This document shows positions 35,801 to 47,170 of a DNA stretch of 64,000 nt, piece after piece. Numbering within the stretch: position 1 is the stretch's first letter; each line of letters begins with the position of its first letter. Source of the stretch: Gorsachius magnificus (lineage: Eukaryota; Chordata; Aves; Pelecaniformes; Ardeidae). The notes beneath the pieces were generated by a model. It ran no database searches. It worked only from the letters and a program-made list of their open reading frames with translations, and was not told the DNA's origin. The stretch is taken from assembly GCA_034008185.1 (NCBI GenBank), contig CM067082.1:88101684-88165683 (forward strand). The letters run 5' to 3'. Position numbers and translations under genes: made by a program.

Positions 35801-38800
35801 AGCTTTTTAAACAAGTGAGAAAAAGCAGTTTGCTGCCACATTCAAAGAGCCAATTGCCACCACCAGCCTGAATTGTTTCCCCGGTTGTTAATGAAGCAAC
35901 ATTTTACTCGGGTGAGATGCAGAATTCCTTATGAAAAATAATTTAAATACTACACCCCAAAGCGCAGTTTGAGGCTTTTATCCTGTGTTTATCTCTGAGC
36001 AAAGGAGAAACTGCAAAGAAACACTTATTTCCCTTCCAACCACCATGTCTACCTTGCTGTCAAACAACAGCCCCCAACTAACAGCCTCAGCACCAAATAT
36101 GTTTCCTGTACCAACACTTTGATCTCCAATTGCAACTAACCTAGAAGGGTAATAGTTACATTTGAGGTCACTAGGAGGTCTCGACCTCAGTTATATCACC
36201 CTTCTCCAAAGAAACTTCCACTTTAATCATCGACTTCCGAGTAATCTATTAGTAACTGGCACAAATCATACATTAAAATAGGCTGAAGGATTGTCACAAG
36301 AGCTAGAGAATGATCCATTAAGCTCTTCCTCCACCTCTCCAAACAAACTGGATTCTAACTTTTAAAAAATAAAACCAATGTGTCTTATACTTTCAATTCC
36401 TGTTACATATTTATTCTTCTTGAAAATAGACAGGAGACTGGAAGGAGAGGAAGACTAACCAAAGACAGCACTGTCCTGCAATGTTATGAAGGCTGTTCAG
36501 TGTGATAAGTCAACATGTCAAAAAGCACATTTGCACCTTCTTTCCCCCATGCTTTCTCCTAACTGCCATCCCAAAGATCCACAAAACTGAAGACAGAAAT
36601 GGTTCAGGGGAAAAAAAAATTTTAAAATAAAAAAAAAAATGGTGAGACTTGGCACATGTAAATTTTGCTGCCTGACTTCACCATCACTGATTACAGCTGA
36701 CGGAGAGTTAATAAAAGAGCAAAGCTGGCTGTCAGAGCAGATTAGTGTGTGCAAAGGACAAGACAAAAGAATAATGCCGTCATTATTATTTATGGTCATT
36801 AACTGGGTTGAGTTCACTTCTACAGTACCCTACCTGAGCAGTAAAAATTATCATCTAAACATGAAATACTACATTTAGAGTTAAAACACTGTAATTTTGT
36901 CTGAGTGTTGGCTTGATCTCTTTTACTCAAGGTATTTGATCCCAGAATTAGCCAGAGTGGGTAACACAGATTTAGCTAATGTAAGAAACCCATCATATTC
37001 CTGACCTTTCAAAGAACAGTGTTTTTCTAATGAGGGAGAAGATAAAAGCTCACTGCCTCCTTTTCAAGACTTATTGAAAGAGAGGCACTGTGGGAGGGAC
37101 AGGGGAAAGCTGAGGTGGGGGCAGAAAATCTGATGGAAGAGAGGAAAGGACATATGGGGAGCAGTAAAAGTGCAGAGTACAGCAGGATTCTGGGTGGGAG
37201 AATCCAGTGGCAGGGACCTGAGAAAGGGCAAGATGATTGAGATAACTCAAGCAACTGCTCTGAGCAACAGATGAACTCCAAGTGCAGAACAAAGATGGTG
37301 GATGCGGCAGCCTGGCTGGAAGAGGGGATGAAGGACACTGGAGGACAGGAGGAATATCAGAGGAGCAGAAATGTAAAGCCTGGGGGAGAAGACAGTGGCA
37401 CATCTCACAGAAAGCACCCTTGAGAGGCATAATGAGAAAACATACACCTCTGAACCCTGTAATCCAGAAGAAAGCAAGATGTGGTGAAATGCTGCAAGCT
37501 TAGCAGCTGTTCCATGTATATATGGTCAGAATAACAATGGGAAGTCCTAAATGCAGGAGCACTCAAAATCCCTCATAGGGCTGAAAGCTGCATCAGCCCC
37601 TGCTTTCTGTCCTGCTGCCTCTCCTTATCTCTTTTGTTCCTTTTTTTTTTTTTCCCCCCCAAATAAGGTTCCAGGACTTTTCTTTTACAAGACCAGAGCT
37701 GACAATACCAACTCTTTTTTTGTCCTTATCTGGCAGGGTGATTCATTTGGCCATGGCTTACTGTCAGCAAAAAGGTCCGAGACACACATGCAGACTGGGG
37801 GCTACAGAATAAGACATCCTCTTGTGAAAGCCTTGAGACCCCTTCTCATCTCAGGGCAGATGTCCACCATATAGCTGCAGTCACTACCAACTCATTTTAC
37901 TTGTGCGAGATATACTTCATAGGACAGGAATGGGTCAGGGTACAACTCATCCACTGGTGACCCCTAATTTTAATCTATGCTTAAATATAGTTATTAAATA
38001 AAAGCCCAGAACAATGGTTCAAAGAAAGAAAAGTTCTTCATGGAGTCCTGATGAGCAGTCTATCCTTATTATACATATCACTACACCTTAATTCAGAGAC
38101 TGCCTAGTTTCTGCTTGTCCCTGAAGAAAATTATTTTTGTCTGCTTTTTAAATAGACAAAACATGGGTTTTGACACTCATCGCAATTTGTTATATCTGAA
38201 CAGAGAAACTGAAGTTGCTGATAAATGCAGTAGCATCTTCACAGGAGGTCTCAATGCCAGACCCCTGGTGTTGGCCTGCTCATTTATTCATTTCCAACAG
38301 AATGAACTGTTGGTTTAGACCTAGAAGAACTGCATGGCTCTGCCTGTATGGAATTATCTTTACCCTGTGTAGCTGTAGTTCAGCAGTCAGATTCAAACTA
38401 CACTCTCCTCAATGCCAGACAGGGAAATGACATCTTATCTTCAGCAATAAGCTCTAGATTTTGAGCTTGCATCTTTCTAAGTGAATTCTGAGTAGAAGAA
38501 TGAAGAGATAACTTCATTTTTCATGTAAGCAGACCTTCCCTCCCACATACTTTTCCTATACCCTCGGCCTTTGGGATAAAGAAATCATTTGTTTTGGCAG
38601 TTTAGCTCAGATGATATTTCTGTGCAAGTGACTAGGCAGGTTATAATCATAATATATTTTACATTCTTAGTTCAGGTGTCAAGAGCCCAGGAACAGCGTA
38701 TTTTCTTTCAGCATACTTCTAAATAACAACACCACCATAAATTATCATCCCTCGCACAACAGTCTGAAATGTGATGGAGTTACAGAGGCCTAGCCAGCGA

Positions 38801-39929
38801 CAGAGAAAGCCCAGTGGTGGCATTCACCGCCACACCAGGAGCAGCCCAGGGAGACACCAAGACACTGCAAAGTACCGATATCCGCAATACTCAATCCCAG
38901 AGGCTGCGTGCTCACAGAATAACTAAGGCGACGAGACAGCTGTGGAGCACCATATACACTTCACAGATGTCGGGGCAATTTCATTCTTTAGCAAAAGCAC
39001 CTTGGAAGAACGGAATAGGTGGCTCTGAGGAGTGCAGAGGTATTCTTAGGAAACATGTTCAAATTGAAACCTGGATTCTTATATTCTTCCCTACCTATTT
39101 TCATAATATTAGGACAAATGTAAGCATCTTCTGGCAGTTTTGATTCAGAATAACATCTAAAACTTGAAGAGCAATGCATCGTACTTAAAATTCATGGGTT
39201 TGGATCCAAAAGTGTTACAAGACCAAACCTTAGCATACTGCTGATATCAAGTATCAAACCTAACTCAGGTCCAGTCCTGTATTCCCATACAGCATTGGCC
39301 ACACTTCCCACGCTGAGCCCCAGAGGTCACCACAAGGTTTCCTCAGGATGCATTCCTAAGGATGATGCCAGTGAAGGAATTACTCAGCTATGTCTTCAGA
39401 CACATTAGACAATCTGCCTAAACAATTTGCTCCTGCCCCTGCCCTGCAAACTGAAGGAAGTTGTTTTGCAGTTTCATGTACATAAATAGCTTTGCAAATC
39501 TGACAACATATGGTGATATGGCACATACAAACCTGCAAGCAGGAATTTCACATTTTCTTGATGCCTTACAACTGTAATTTAGCAAGCCAAACAGAAGACT
39601 AAGTGTATTAAGAAGTCGTTTTTCATTATATTACTGCAACTTTTGCTGAGTTTTTTGGTGAGATTTGCCAGTTTCCAATACACATCTACTGCCACAGAAA
39701 CAAACTGGAAGGGCCAAAAGACAATCCTTGTTATAGATAAAATGTGTCCTTATAAAGTGTGACTGTACCTTATAAAAAAAAAAAAAGCTCGGCACATTAT
39801 TTGGCTTCTGTGCAAGCTTGCAGAACAATGACTAGATGGAGTTCTTCTTTTGAAGTTTTGTTTAAGAAAAATCTCCCAGGCTAAGACCCAGTAAGTTAGA
39901 GTTTAGCCTGGAGCAAATTTTTACAACCA

Positions 39930-40930
39930 AGTTATAAACCCCTGAAACAGGAGTTCATAATGGAAACAGCTGCTCCACCCTAACTATAGCGGGTGCAAGT
40001 ATAATAAAAACTGCAGGAGTTCACATTAACAATGGCGTCCCCTTACACTCTTTCCTGTTACCCATCCATTAAACGAGCAACACTACTTAATAGAGGCAAA
40101 GGCAACAGGCTTTTCTCTTTTCCCTACACCCCTGCTTCTTCCCCTCAACAACAAGCCAAGCAATTGATAGGTGGTAAAGAGCACGCTCCCCAACATCCAG
40201 ATCTCCTTCAGCAGGGCACGCTCAGGGGAGGCTCTCTAACCCCAGTGCTGCACACCACTGCGGTTCATTCCAGGCAAGTATATTGCATTGCGCGATGCAC
40301 AGATATCAGGCCATCAGGTGTGCATCGTGTGCTATGCAATTCCTGCTGAATCTTGCCAACCACACAATTCATTTTTTCTTCCTCTCTGGGTGATACTTGA
40401 AGCATTTTCATACACAGTTTTCCATGTCACTGAGGGAAATTAAAAGTGCCAAAGAAAGGCAGTGCAGACTATGTCTGCAGGTATGTAATGCGAGCTCTGC
40501 ACAATCATCTGGTTGCTTCCTTTCCCTAAATTGGCCCTTTATTTTCCATGTGCTGCTTTCTCTACCCTGGTAATCCCCTGCCTCTTGTTTTCAGCAAGTT
40601 AGGAAAGGACTTACTTTTAAGTTCCTGCACTCTTAAGGGACGCAGGTTATCCAAGCTGCAGGTCCTGCGTGTGAAAATATGGTAGCGATTGAGGGCCAGC
40701 CGCTGCAGTATCTAGCCAGGGTAGCATGAGGCTACATGGCTACAGAACCAGGTATAAAACAACCACCAGGAGTTCACAATGACAGCAGTGTCCCTTTATA
40801 TGCCTTTTTTTTCTTTTCCATTAACAGGATGTTTTTGCATAATAGTTACCTATAAGCAGTATATTAAACAGATTGTGGCTCACAACAACATGGTGGGACT
40901 GTCCCCCACCCACCCGAGGAGTTCACACCA
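39930..40930 (+). repeat. Local family of related short repeats (four copies)
   Basis: The word AGGAGTTCA(C/T)A occurs at 39949, 40015, 40768 and 40917, all on the plus strand. The first and third copies share a preceding TATAAA and a following AATG-type segment. The second and third copies align over about 95 bases: after the shared word, CCATTAA follows at 40066 and 40818, and TAATAG follows at 40088 and 40840, at almost identical spacing. This points to an old local duplication or an unnamed interspersed repeat. I do not recognise the family. Confidence 0.6.
40282..40340. repeat. Imperfect inverted repeat / hairpin
   Basis: The inner arms CGATGCAC (40293-40300) and GTGCATCG (40320-40327) pair perfectly over 8 bases around a 19-base loop. 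The outer arms ATTGCAT (40282-40288) and ATGCAAT (40334-40340) pair over 7 bases. Between them is a small asymmetric internal bulge. The overall shape is hairpin-like, but a 19-base loop and interrupted stem are unlike a typical miRNA precursor. Confidence 0.65.
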
Positions 40931-43379
40931 TGGTCAGAGCACCTGCACAGCCAGGTACAGGAATCTGTGCAAAGGACATAAAACCAAAGCTTTCTGTAGA
41001 AGCTTACTTTTTACTGCAACTAGGCTCAGGAGAGAGCTGTCAATAATATTGATTTGCAACAGAAAGGTTGTTAGAAAGTGAACAACTTGGAAAAAAAGTA
41101 ACTCTCTCCCTCCACAGGAAAGTAAGAGGGAGGGATCAAAGCTTGGGATGCTAGGCAGGACTTGGAAAAAACACAACATGTTTGCTCTCATTTCCTTTAT
41201 CTCTATGGATTTATGTTGGGACAGTCACAGAAAAGGATGAGAATCTCATCCCCATAGCCACAGTCCACCTACAAATAGGCACATTGTGCAGCCTAGTTAT
41301 AAGCAGCAACTAAGTACCTATAGATTTGTTAAAATACTCCTTGTCAAAAAGAAGCCCCATCTATTGCAACTCACAAGTGAGTAGCCTTCCAGACTGACAT
41401 TTGCTATCTGCAGAAGTAGTTATACGTAGGATCTGCCTGAACAATATTTTTTTCTATAAACAGGAAAACTATAAATTTTCTATCTTGACACTAGTAACAG
41501 TGTCCTGTTTACATACCGCACCACCACAGCTAAAGGATTCTTTTCTCTGCACGTGATCAAGCAAGAAATAAAATCTAGTTCTTAAAAATATTGGCTACTT
41601 AGTCAAGAAACAAGTCCAGCTTCAGAGTCAAGTGAATGTAGGAAAGAGATATTATGGGAAGTGGTTTTGGTATCATGTATTCTCACAACAAGGGTCTATG
41701 ACACTGCCTTAAACACAACCAGGGAAAGATCACTCGGGAATAAATTCTCATATTTATAAATCTGAGTGATTCACCTCCCTAAGCAGTAGCAAGCCACAGT
41801 GTTTATGATGATCTAAATTACCTTGGAGCCAGGAGCCTCCGGCAGAGACCAGAGCAGCTCTTGCCCTGAAGAGTTAACAACCCCAGACAGCAATGCTCCT
41901 TCCCATTGCATAAGGCAACAACGTTGTTTCTCGTACTAAACTTCGCCAGTACTGTCAACATATTATACAATCTAACAATACATCAGATGCCAGCAGATAA
42001 TACTGTTATTATATGCTAAGTATTAACCCTGCTGGTTTAGGTAACACCTGTGTTGGCAGTGCAGCTTGCTGTACACACCCCCTCATTTCCTCCTAATGAG
42101 CCTGAACACCCATATCTGGGCGCCATCTTCAAAATTAAGGTGAAACAAAGACCATGTTGTCCATAGGGGAACAAAGCCTGCCCTTCCCAGCAGAAACGTG
42201 GAGGCAGGAGCTCCTCCGACTCCTCCTGTGGCAGGTGAGGTCAGGTGGTGGTCCTGATGCTCTGCTCAGGGCTTGTGGGTCCCTGACCTCTCAAGAGCAG
42301 GGAGCACTCCCCTGCAGTGCTGGGACCACAGCTCTTCCCTAGGTTTTCACAAAAATCAAGCTTATTTATCCCACTACTTCATTTTGATCAGCCTGACGCT
42401 CTCCTCCGTATAAGTGTTGGCGCATACTAGTAGGAAAATACAGGGCTTCTCACAGCTCCTCAGTTTCACAAGAGGGAAAATGTTGTCTTTTCCAAGCTAG
42501 CATAGAAAATGGTGGCTTTCTATAGATGGTTGATGAGCATCTGTGTAAGTTACGCTGAAGTCTATCAGAAGAAATTACTGACTGTCATTATTAAGGGTAT
42601 TCATCAGCAAAAGACTATCACCTTGGATTAATGATATGAGTCAGTATTTTTAAGTGTAGTATATTTCATACCTAGATGCAACCCTTTTCCCTAGATGGAC
42701 ATGTATGAAGGAGGTGTTTGGATCCTTCTAAAATAGGGCCCTATTATAAAGCTTGATAAAAGTCCTGGGTTTGACCCTGCATCTACTCAGGAAGCCTCAC
42801 TGGAGCCTCTTTTTGATAGGGATGATGGCTTCTAGGGAAGAGCCCTTGGGCCCCAGAAAGAAAAGCTGAAATTCTCTTAAGCTGGAATTTTACAGGATGC
42901 ACAAAGCAAGCTGGTCACATCAGCTCCCTGCAAATTTGCCAATAGATGTTCCTGACTATAAAAGACAATTTTCTCAACAGTAAACTTTTTTCCCCCACTA
43001 ATTTAAGGAGCTATAAACATAAAATACAAAAAGACACACTCACCCTTCAAACTAGACACATCATTCTTAAGAAACAAAGGCTCTTGTATTTCGAACCAAT
43101 AAAAGAAACAACAACAAAATCTAAGGAAATGGATAATATCTGCCAGCTAGGTGGCAAATTACGTCCAAAATGCCCCCAAATCCTGCCAGATAAGTGACAT
43201 CTGCAACTACTCAAAAAGAGCATAAGGCTTCTGTTTAGCTGCATCCCCCCTCTCTGAGACCCCCAAACCCTGATGATCCCATCAGCCATCTCACTGGCTA
43301 ATCACAGTTGCTTTCTGCCCATCAGGAGAAACGCTGTGCAATTTGTCTGATCAGACCCCATGCAGTCGCACAACCGAAC
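40931..43379. other. Non-coding DNA, no gene seen
   Basis: No supported gene. Composition is ordinary, open frames are short and unrecognised, and I identify no repeats. Confidence 0.62.
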
Positions 43380-43760
43380 TGTCGAAGACTGAGCGCTTAC
43401 AGTAAACCAGTGGTAATTAACTCACAGAGTAAAGGAGAAATTAAACCGCTGTAAATTCCAACAATACAAATGCAGGAGAAAATCATAACCTCATTGCAGA
43501 CACCCTGTTAGCCAGTAAAGACCCTGCATTTGCCCGAGTGTGTTATTCAATCAGCCCACTGCTTTAAATAATAATGAGCTATTTTCTATTATAATGTAAT
43601 AAATCTCAAGAGGACTTGATCTGGAGTGATGCTGAGGACTTGGTTCCCAGCTACTCTCAACGGAAGCTGAATGAACGCAGAATCTCTGGATTTGGCCAGT
43701 GATACGGACCTGCTGAGACATATACTGTGTGAGACAAGCAATCGATTAATTCTCTAAAGC
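43380..43760. promoter_or_regulatory. Candidate conserved non-coding element
   Basis: Complex AT-rich sequence with GTAATTAACTC at 43413-43423, a TTATTCAATCAGCCC word near 43542, a TAAATAATAATGAGC word near 43565 and an ATCGATTAATT word at 43741-43751. A few CpGs are retained. No coding frame. The motif mix suits a homeobox-controlled enhancer; conservation is not visible here. Confidence 0.36.
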
Positions 43761-45879
43761 ACATAAAGTGGGGGGGAAAAAAAAAGAACGGGATTTTTTT
43801 TTTGTTAAACAGATAGCTAACAGGGCTCCAGTTGGACTGATTCTTTAAATGCAGCCATAGGTGGTTTTATGCACCATTCAGCATATAATAACGCTCTAAA
43901 CCCTAAATAACCAACCTCTTCATATTGTTATTTAAAGCACAAGCTAATACAGGCATACACCTACACTTTCTCTAGACAAATACTTGTTGCAGAATCTTTC
44001 TATCTACTAGACCAAATGTGAAGATTCATTCCAGGAGTTGGAAGTTTATCCAGGTTTTACTACTTAATCCAAAATGCTTGCAACCTAATATTTAAAACGA
44101 GAGTAAAACCCCTCTGACAGGCTGAATGAGACAGCACTCAATTGCAAACATACAATTCCAACCTTTTCTTTTATACAATACAGGAATTTCCTATACAGTC
44201 TCAGCTATAGAATTGATTTCCAGGGTTTGTATATCTAAAGAAGATTTTCAGAGGAAAATTTTCATTTGTTTGACAGAGTGGCAAACAGCAACCACACTTT
44301 TTGCAATTATTTTGAAAACCTGAATTAGTAGCTTGCATATTACCAAATCCAGATAATTAGAAACAATACCTAGTAGCTTAGATAATCCTCCTGCTAGCTT
44401 AAAATGAAATGGCTCAATTGATATGACTTGCTGTTTGATTTCTGTTCTCAAACATAAGGTGTTCCACAGAAAACTGAGAAGGCATAAAACCCCTTAGGAA
44501 GACTGGTAGATGGCAATTCAAAGTCAGAATGTCTACAGTTAGCCTAAATCTGTGAAATCATAACGCTTCCCTGTAGCACACGAAATACAAATATACACAT
44601 ACACGTTTAAAAATACCATCTTTCCAAAGCATTATTTCAAAAACCTGCTGTCCACAAGCTATCACTGATGGCATTTTGGCAGCTTGTGTCTCACTAAAAA
44701 CCAGCAGCGTTTCAGTTCTGCACATACCTTATTTGTAAGTGTTCATTTACAGTTCACTTACATGAAAACTTTCTCTTTGGTATTTTATTCCATACTCTTT
44801 CTTGCCAAATTCTGTTGGATTTCTAGGCAATATTTTACACTGATAAGAAACACAGCTGGCTGCCCGATATCAATGGGCTTCTGCTATGGGTAAAGCAAGG
44901 AGGTGCAACCCTCAGCAGCAGTTTTGTTGGTATGAAAGAACTCTACATACATGTCTGTTACATGTTATGGGTGCTCAATGTAAAGCATTACTTAACCTCA
45001 TAGTGCTATTTCTTCTTAGTAGCCCACCCTTTGGAGCAAAAGTCTCTGAATTTTTCCTTACCAATCACATCATTATCATAATGAGTTCATGTCCTAAAGA
45101 CATTGCATTAAAGTAGCAGCTCATGCTGAATTCACAGATTTTACACAATACTAATCACTCATAAGTCTCAGCCTTATGTTCAAAATATTCATTTTAAATT
45201 AAGCCTCGGGGAGAGGTGTTATTCCTGGGCTCAAACCACGGCTTCCCCCATTTCTTCCCTCTCCTCAGGACATTTCTTGAGATGTCCTGCATTTCAGGCT
45301 TGCCTGCTCAGCTTCATCTTACTGAAGGTCACAAGTCCTTCCAGGTACATTTCCATTCTCTGAAGTCGAACTCTATAGCCCTTCCCAGGCACAGTTTGAT
45401 AGAGGTAACAACTAAAGCGGCACACAAGCAATGCCTTATGGCAGAAATATTGCAAAGTCCTACAAGAAAAAGCAAACTCACAGAGCCACGTGTTAAAGAG
45501 GCTACATCCACATCGGAAGTTGAACCCATAGTATGAAACCACACATTTGCATACCTAAATCTCTTCACTTACTAAATATCCTTCGTGGTCTGAAATTGTG
45601 TCTGACCTACACCTGTAACGTGCTTGAAAAAGGCTGCCGAAACTGTGGGCGTTTCAGAAAGCAGGTCACCATCCTTTACATTCTGCTGCCTGAGCAACAC
45701 CAGCATCACTCACAACCCAGGCCACAGGGACTTACACCGGCTGAGTGAAAACACTGCCCAGAACAACCTGCTCGCTATGAGATTTACACACCAATGAGCA
45801 CAAAAATCCATGGGGAGAAATTCCAGACATTCACTCCCCTCCCCATGTGAGAGGATACGCTCTTTCAAATCTTTTGCTG
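43761..45879. other. Non-coding DNA, no gene seen
   Basis: No supported gene. A T-run near 43794-43802 and ordinary AT-rich DNA; open frames up to 106 codons are unrecognised. Confidence 0.62.
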
Positions 45880-46320
45880 GGCGACTGCGCATCCTCAGAT
45901 TTTCCTACTGGGTTCACTTCCATCCACCTCTCTGGTTCATCAGCTGCTGCAGGGCATCTACGGAGCCGTACACACTGCACTACCATCAGCGCACTGATGG
46001 CACCGAGCGCTCTACCTCCTTCCTTCCTGACCCAGACGGGGCTGCTGCCAACCTCAAACCATGTCTGGCAGAAATTAGTTTCTGGAAGGCAGCCAGCTGG
46101 CTGCCGCTCAACCTGGACAAGGCAGAAATTATGCTAATCAGCAGGGGGAAATGCTTCGAGGACCTGGTAAAATTTGTAACTGCTCCATCAGCTGAGGGCA
46201 TATGCCTGGCGAGCATCCTAAGAGGTGTGCAATGCAAGCACCAGGTTGGGATTCAACTTCCTCCCAAACTTGAAGCTCCTAAACTCAAAGAAAACTCACT
46301 CACTTTTTGTTAGGTGCCTG
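45880..46320 (+). pseudogene. L2-type LINE reverse transcriptase relic
   Basis: An open frame (45810-46313, 167 codons) contains a piece of non-LTR retrotransposon reverse transcriptase. Residues 58-110 (45981-46139) line up without gaps with the region around the catalytic YADD box of L2-group elements. The YHQ before the box is kept, and DPDGA and CLAEIS..W follow at the right spacing. A LNxDKxE-like motif reads LNLDKAEIMLI. The catalytic box itself reads RTDG, so both the tyrosine and the second aspartate are lost and the enzyme is dead. Residues 111-160 continue with weaker similarity. The upstream palm region is not recognisable in frame. The open frame surviving through so old a relic is probably chance. 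It could belong to a CR1-related rather than a strict L2 clade. Confidence 0.7.
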
Positions 46321-47019
46321 CTTCATTTTGAAAGACCTTATCACCTTTCCTTTGCGTTTGACTGTGAAAACTGCACAAGGAGCCTAGATAGGTGGCACAG
46401 AGCGCCACTTCCCGGCCAGCAAACTAAAACGATTGCAAGCCCATTCCCTGGTGCCTGGAACATCCATCCTTAGATGGCATATGATCATCTGGAAAAATAA
46501 CGCATATGATCATCTGGAAAAATAACAATTCCTGCCTGTGAAAAGTAGTAACTTGGCTACCTTAAAAAAAAAAATCAAGCAGTGAGACAAGATATATTTT
46601 CCCAGGTCAGTTCCACAGATTTTAGGTAAATAACAAGTTGCATGCACTGGGACAGATGATCTTTTATCTACCGAGATATTTCATGCTTCTCGGGTCTATC
46701 CTTATAAGGGACAAATAAGTTCACATTAAAATTCCCAGAACTTTGCAAAGGGTTATAACTCAGTGACTTAATGTACTCATTCAGTAGCAAGACATGAAAA
46801 TTCTGGAACCCAAGAAGCAAGAATAGATGCAACAACTACATCTTACCAAAAGTGAAGACCAGAAGTGAGAGTATTGTATTTTATCTTTTAATTGCACTTG
46901 TGAAGCAGGGTTTTGGAGTGTCTTCCAAAGCCATGCTGATCACTCAAGTGCTATTAGATACTGTTCTTTCTCTTTATCCTTTTATAGCTTTAAATGCCAG
47001 CCTGTATGCTCTTTTGCCA
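46321..47019. other. Non-coding DNA with a tandem duplication
   Basis: No supported gene. It may include unrecognisable 3' parts of the LINE relic. The 25-base tandem duplication is listed separately. Confidence 0.55.
46477..46526 (+). repeat. Perfect 25-bp tandem duplication
   Basis: A unit starting GCATATGATCATCTGG and ending AAAAATAAC occurs twice head to tail without a mismatch, at 46477-46501 and 46502-46526. The unit contains the palindrome CATATGATCATCTG-like core with TGATCA. Identical copies indicate a recent event. Confidence 0.95.
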
Positions 47020-47170
47020 CCCGATACTGGATCTGAATCTACAGCATCATGTGCTATTCCCGGCCCGGCCACTGACTTTAAGAGCATGATATGGCTTTTT
47101 ACTGTGGCTCAATTTTGTACCAATAAAATGGGAATCATGATAAAGATTTCCTTTTTGAAGAACTTACCAA
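47020..47170 (+). repeat. MIR-like SINE relic
   Basis: In order, CCCGGCCCGGCCACTGACT (about 47058-47076) and GTGGCTCAATTTTGTACCAATAAAATGGGAATCATGATAA (about 47104-47143) match the core-to-3' order of MIR: CCCGGCTCTGCCACTTACT, then CTCAGTTTCCTCATCTGTAAAATGGGGATAATAATA. The element is old and diverged. An open frame (46852-47235) runs through it by chance. Ancient MIR copies are rare in birds but known. Confidence 0.55.

Larger units (their letters stand above)
30761..39929. other. Long non-coding stretch, no gene seen
   Basis: No supported gene. Open frames up to 119 codons are unrecognised. The stretch contains an 18-base tandem duplication at 31989-32024, a C-rich polypyrimidine tract at about 32760-32815 and A/T homopolymers near 35015, 36608-36640 and 37637. 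Confidence 0.62.

Noticed and set aside
37706..37874. Possible exon after TTTTTTTGTCCTTATCTGGCAG
   Set aside because: Acceptor-like, but there is no donor at a sensible place, no domain in any frame and no neighbouring exon.
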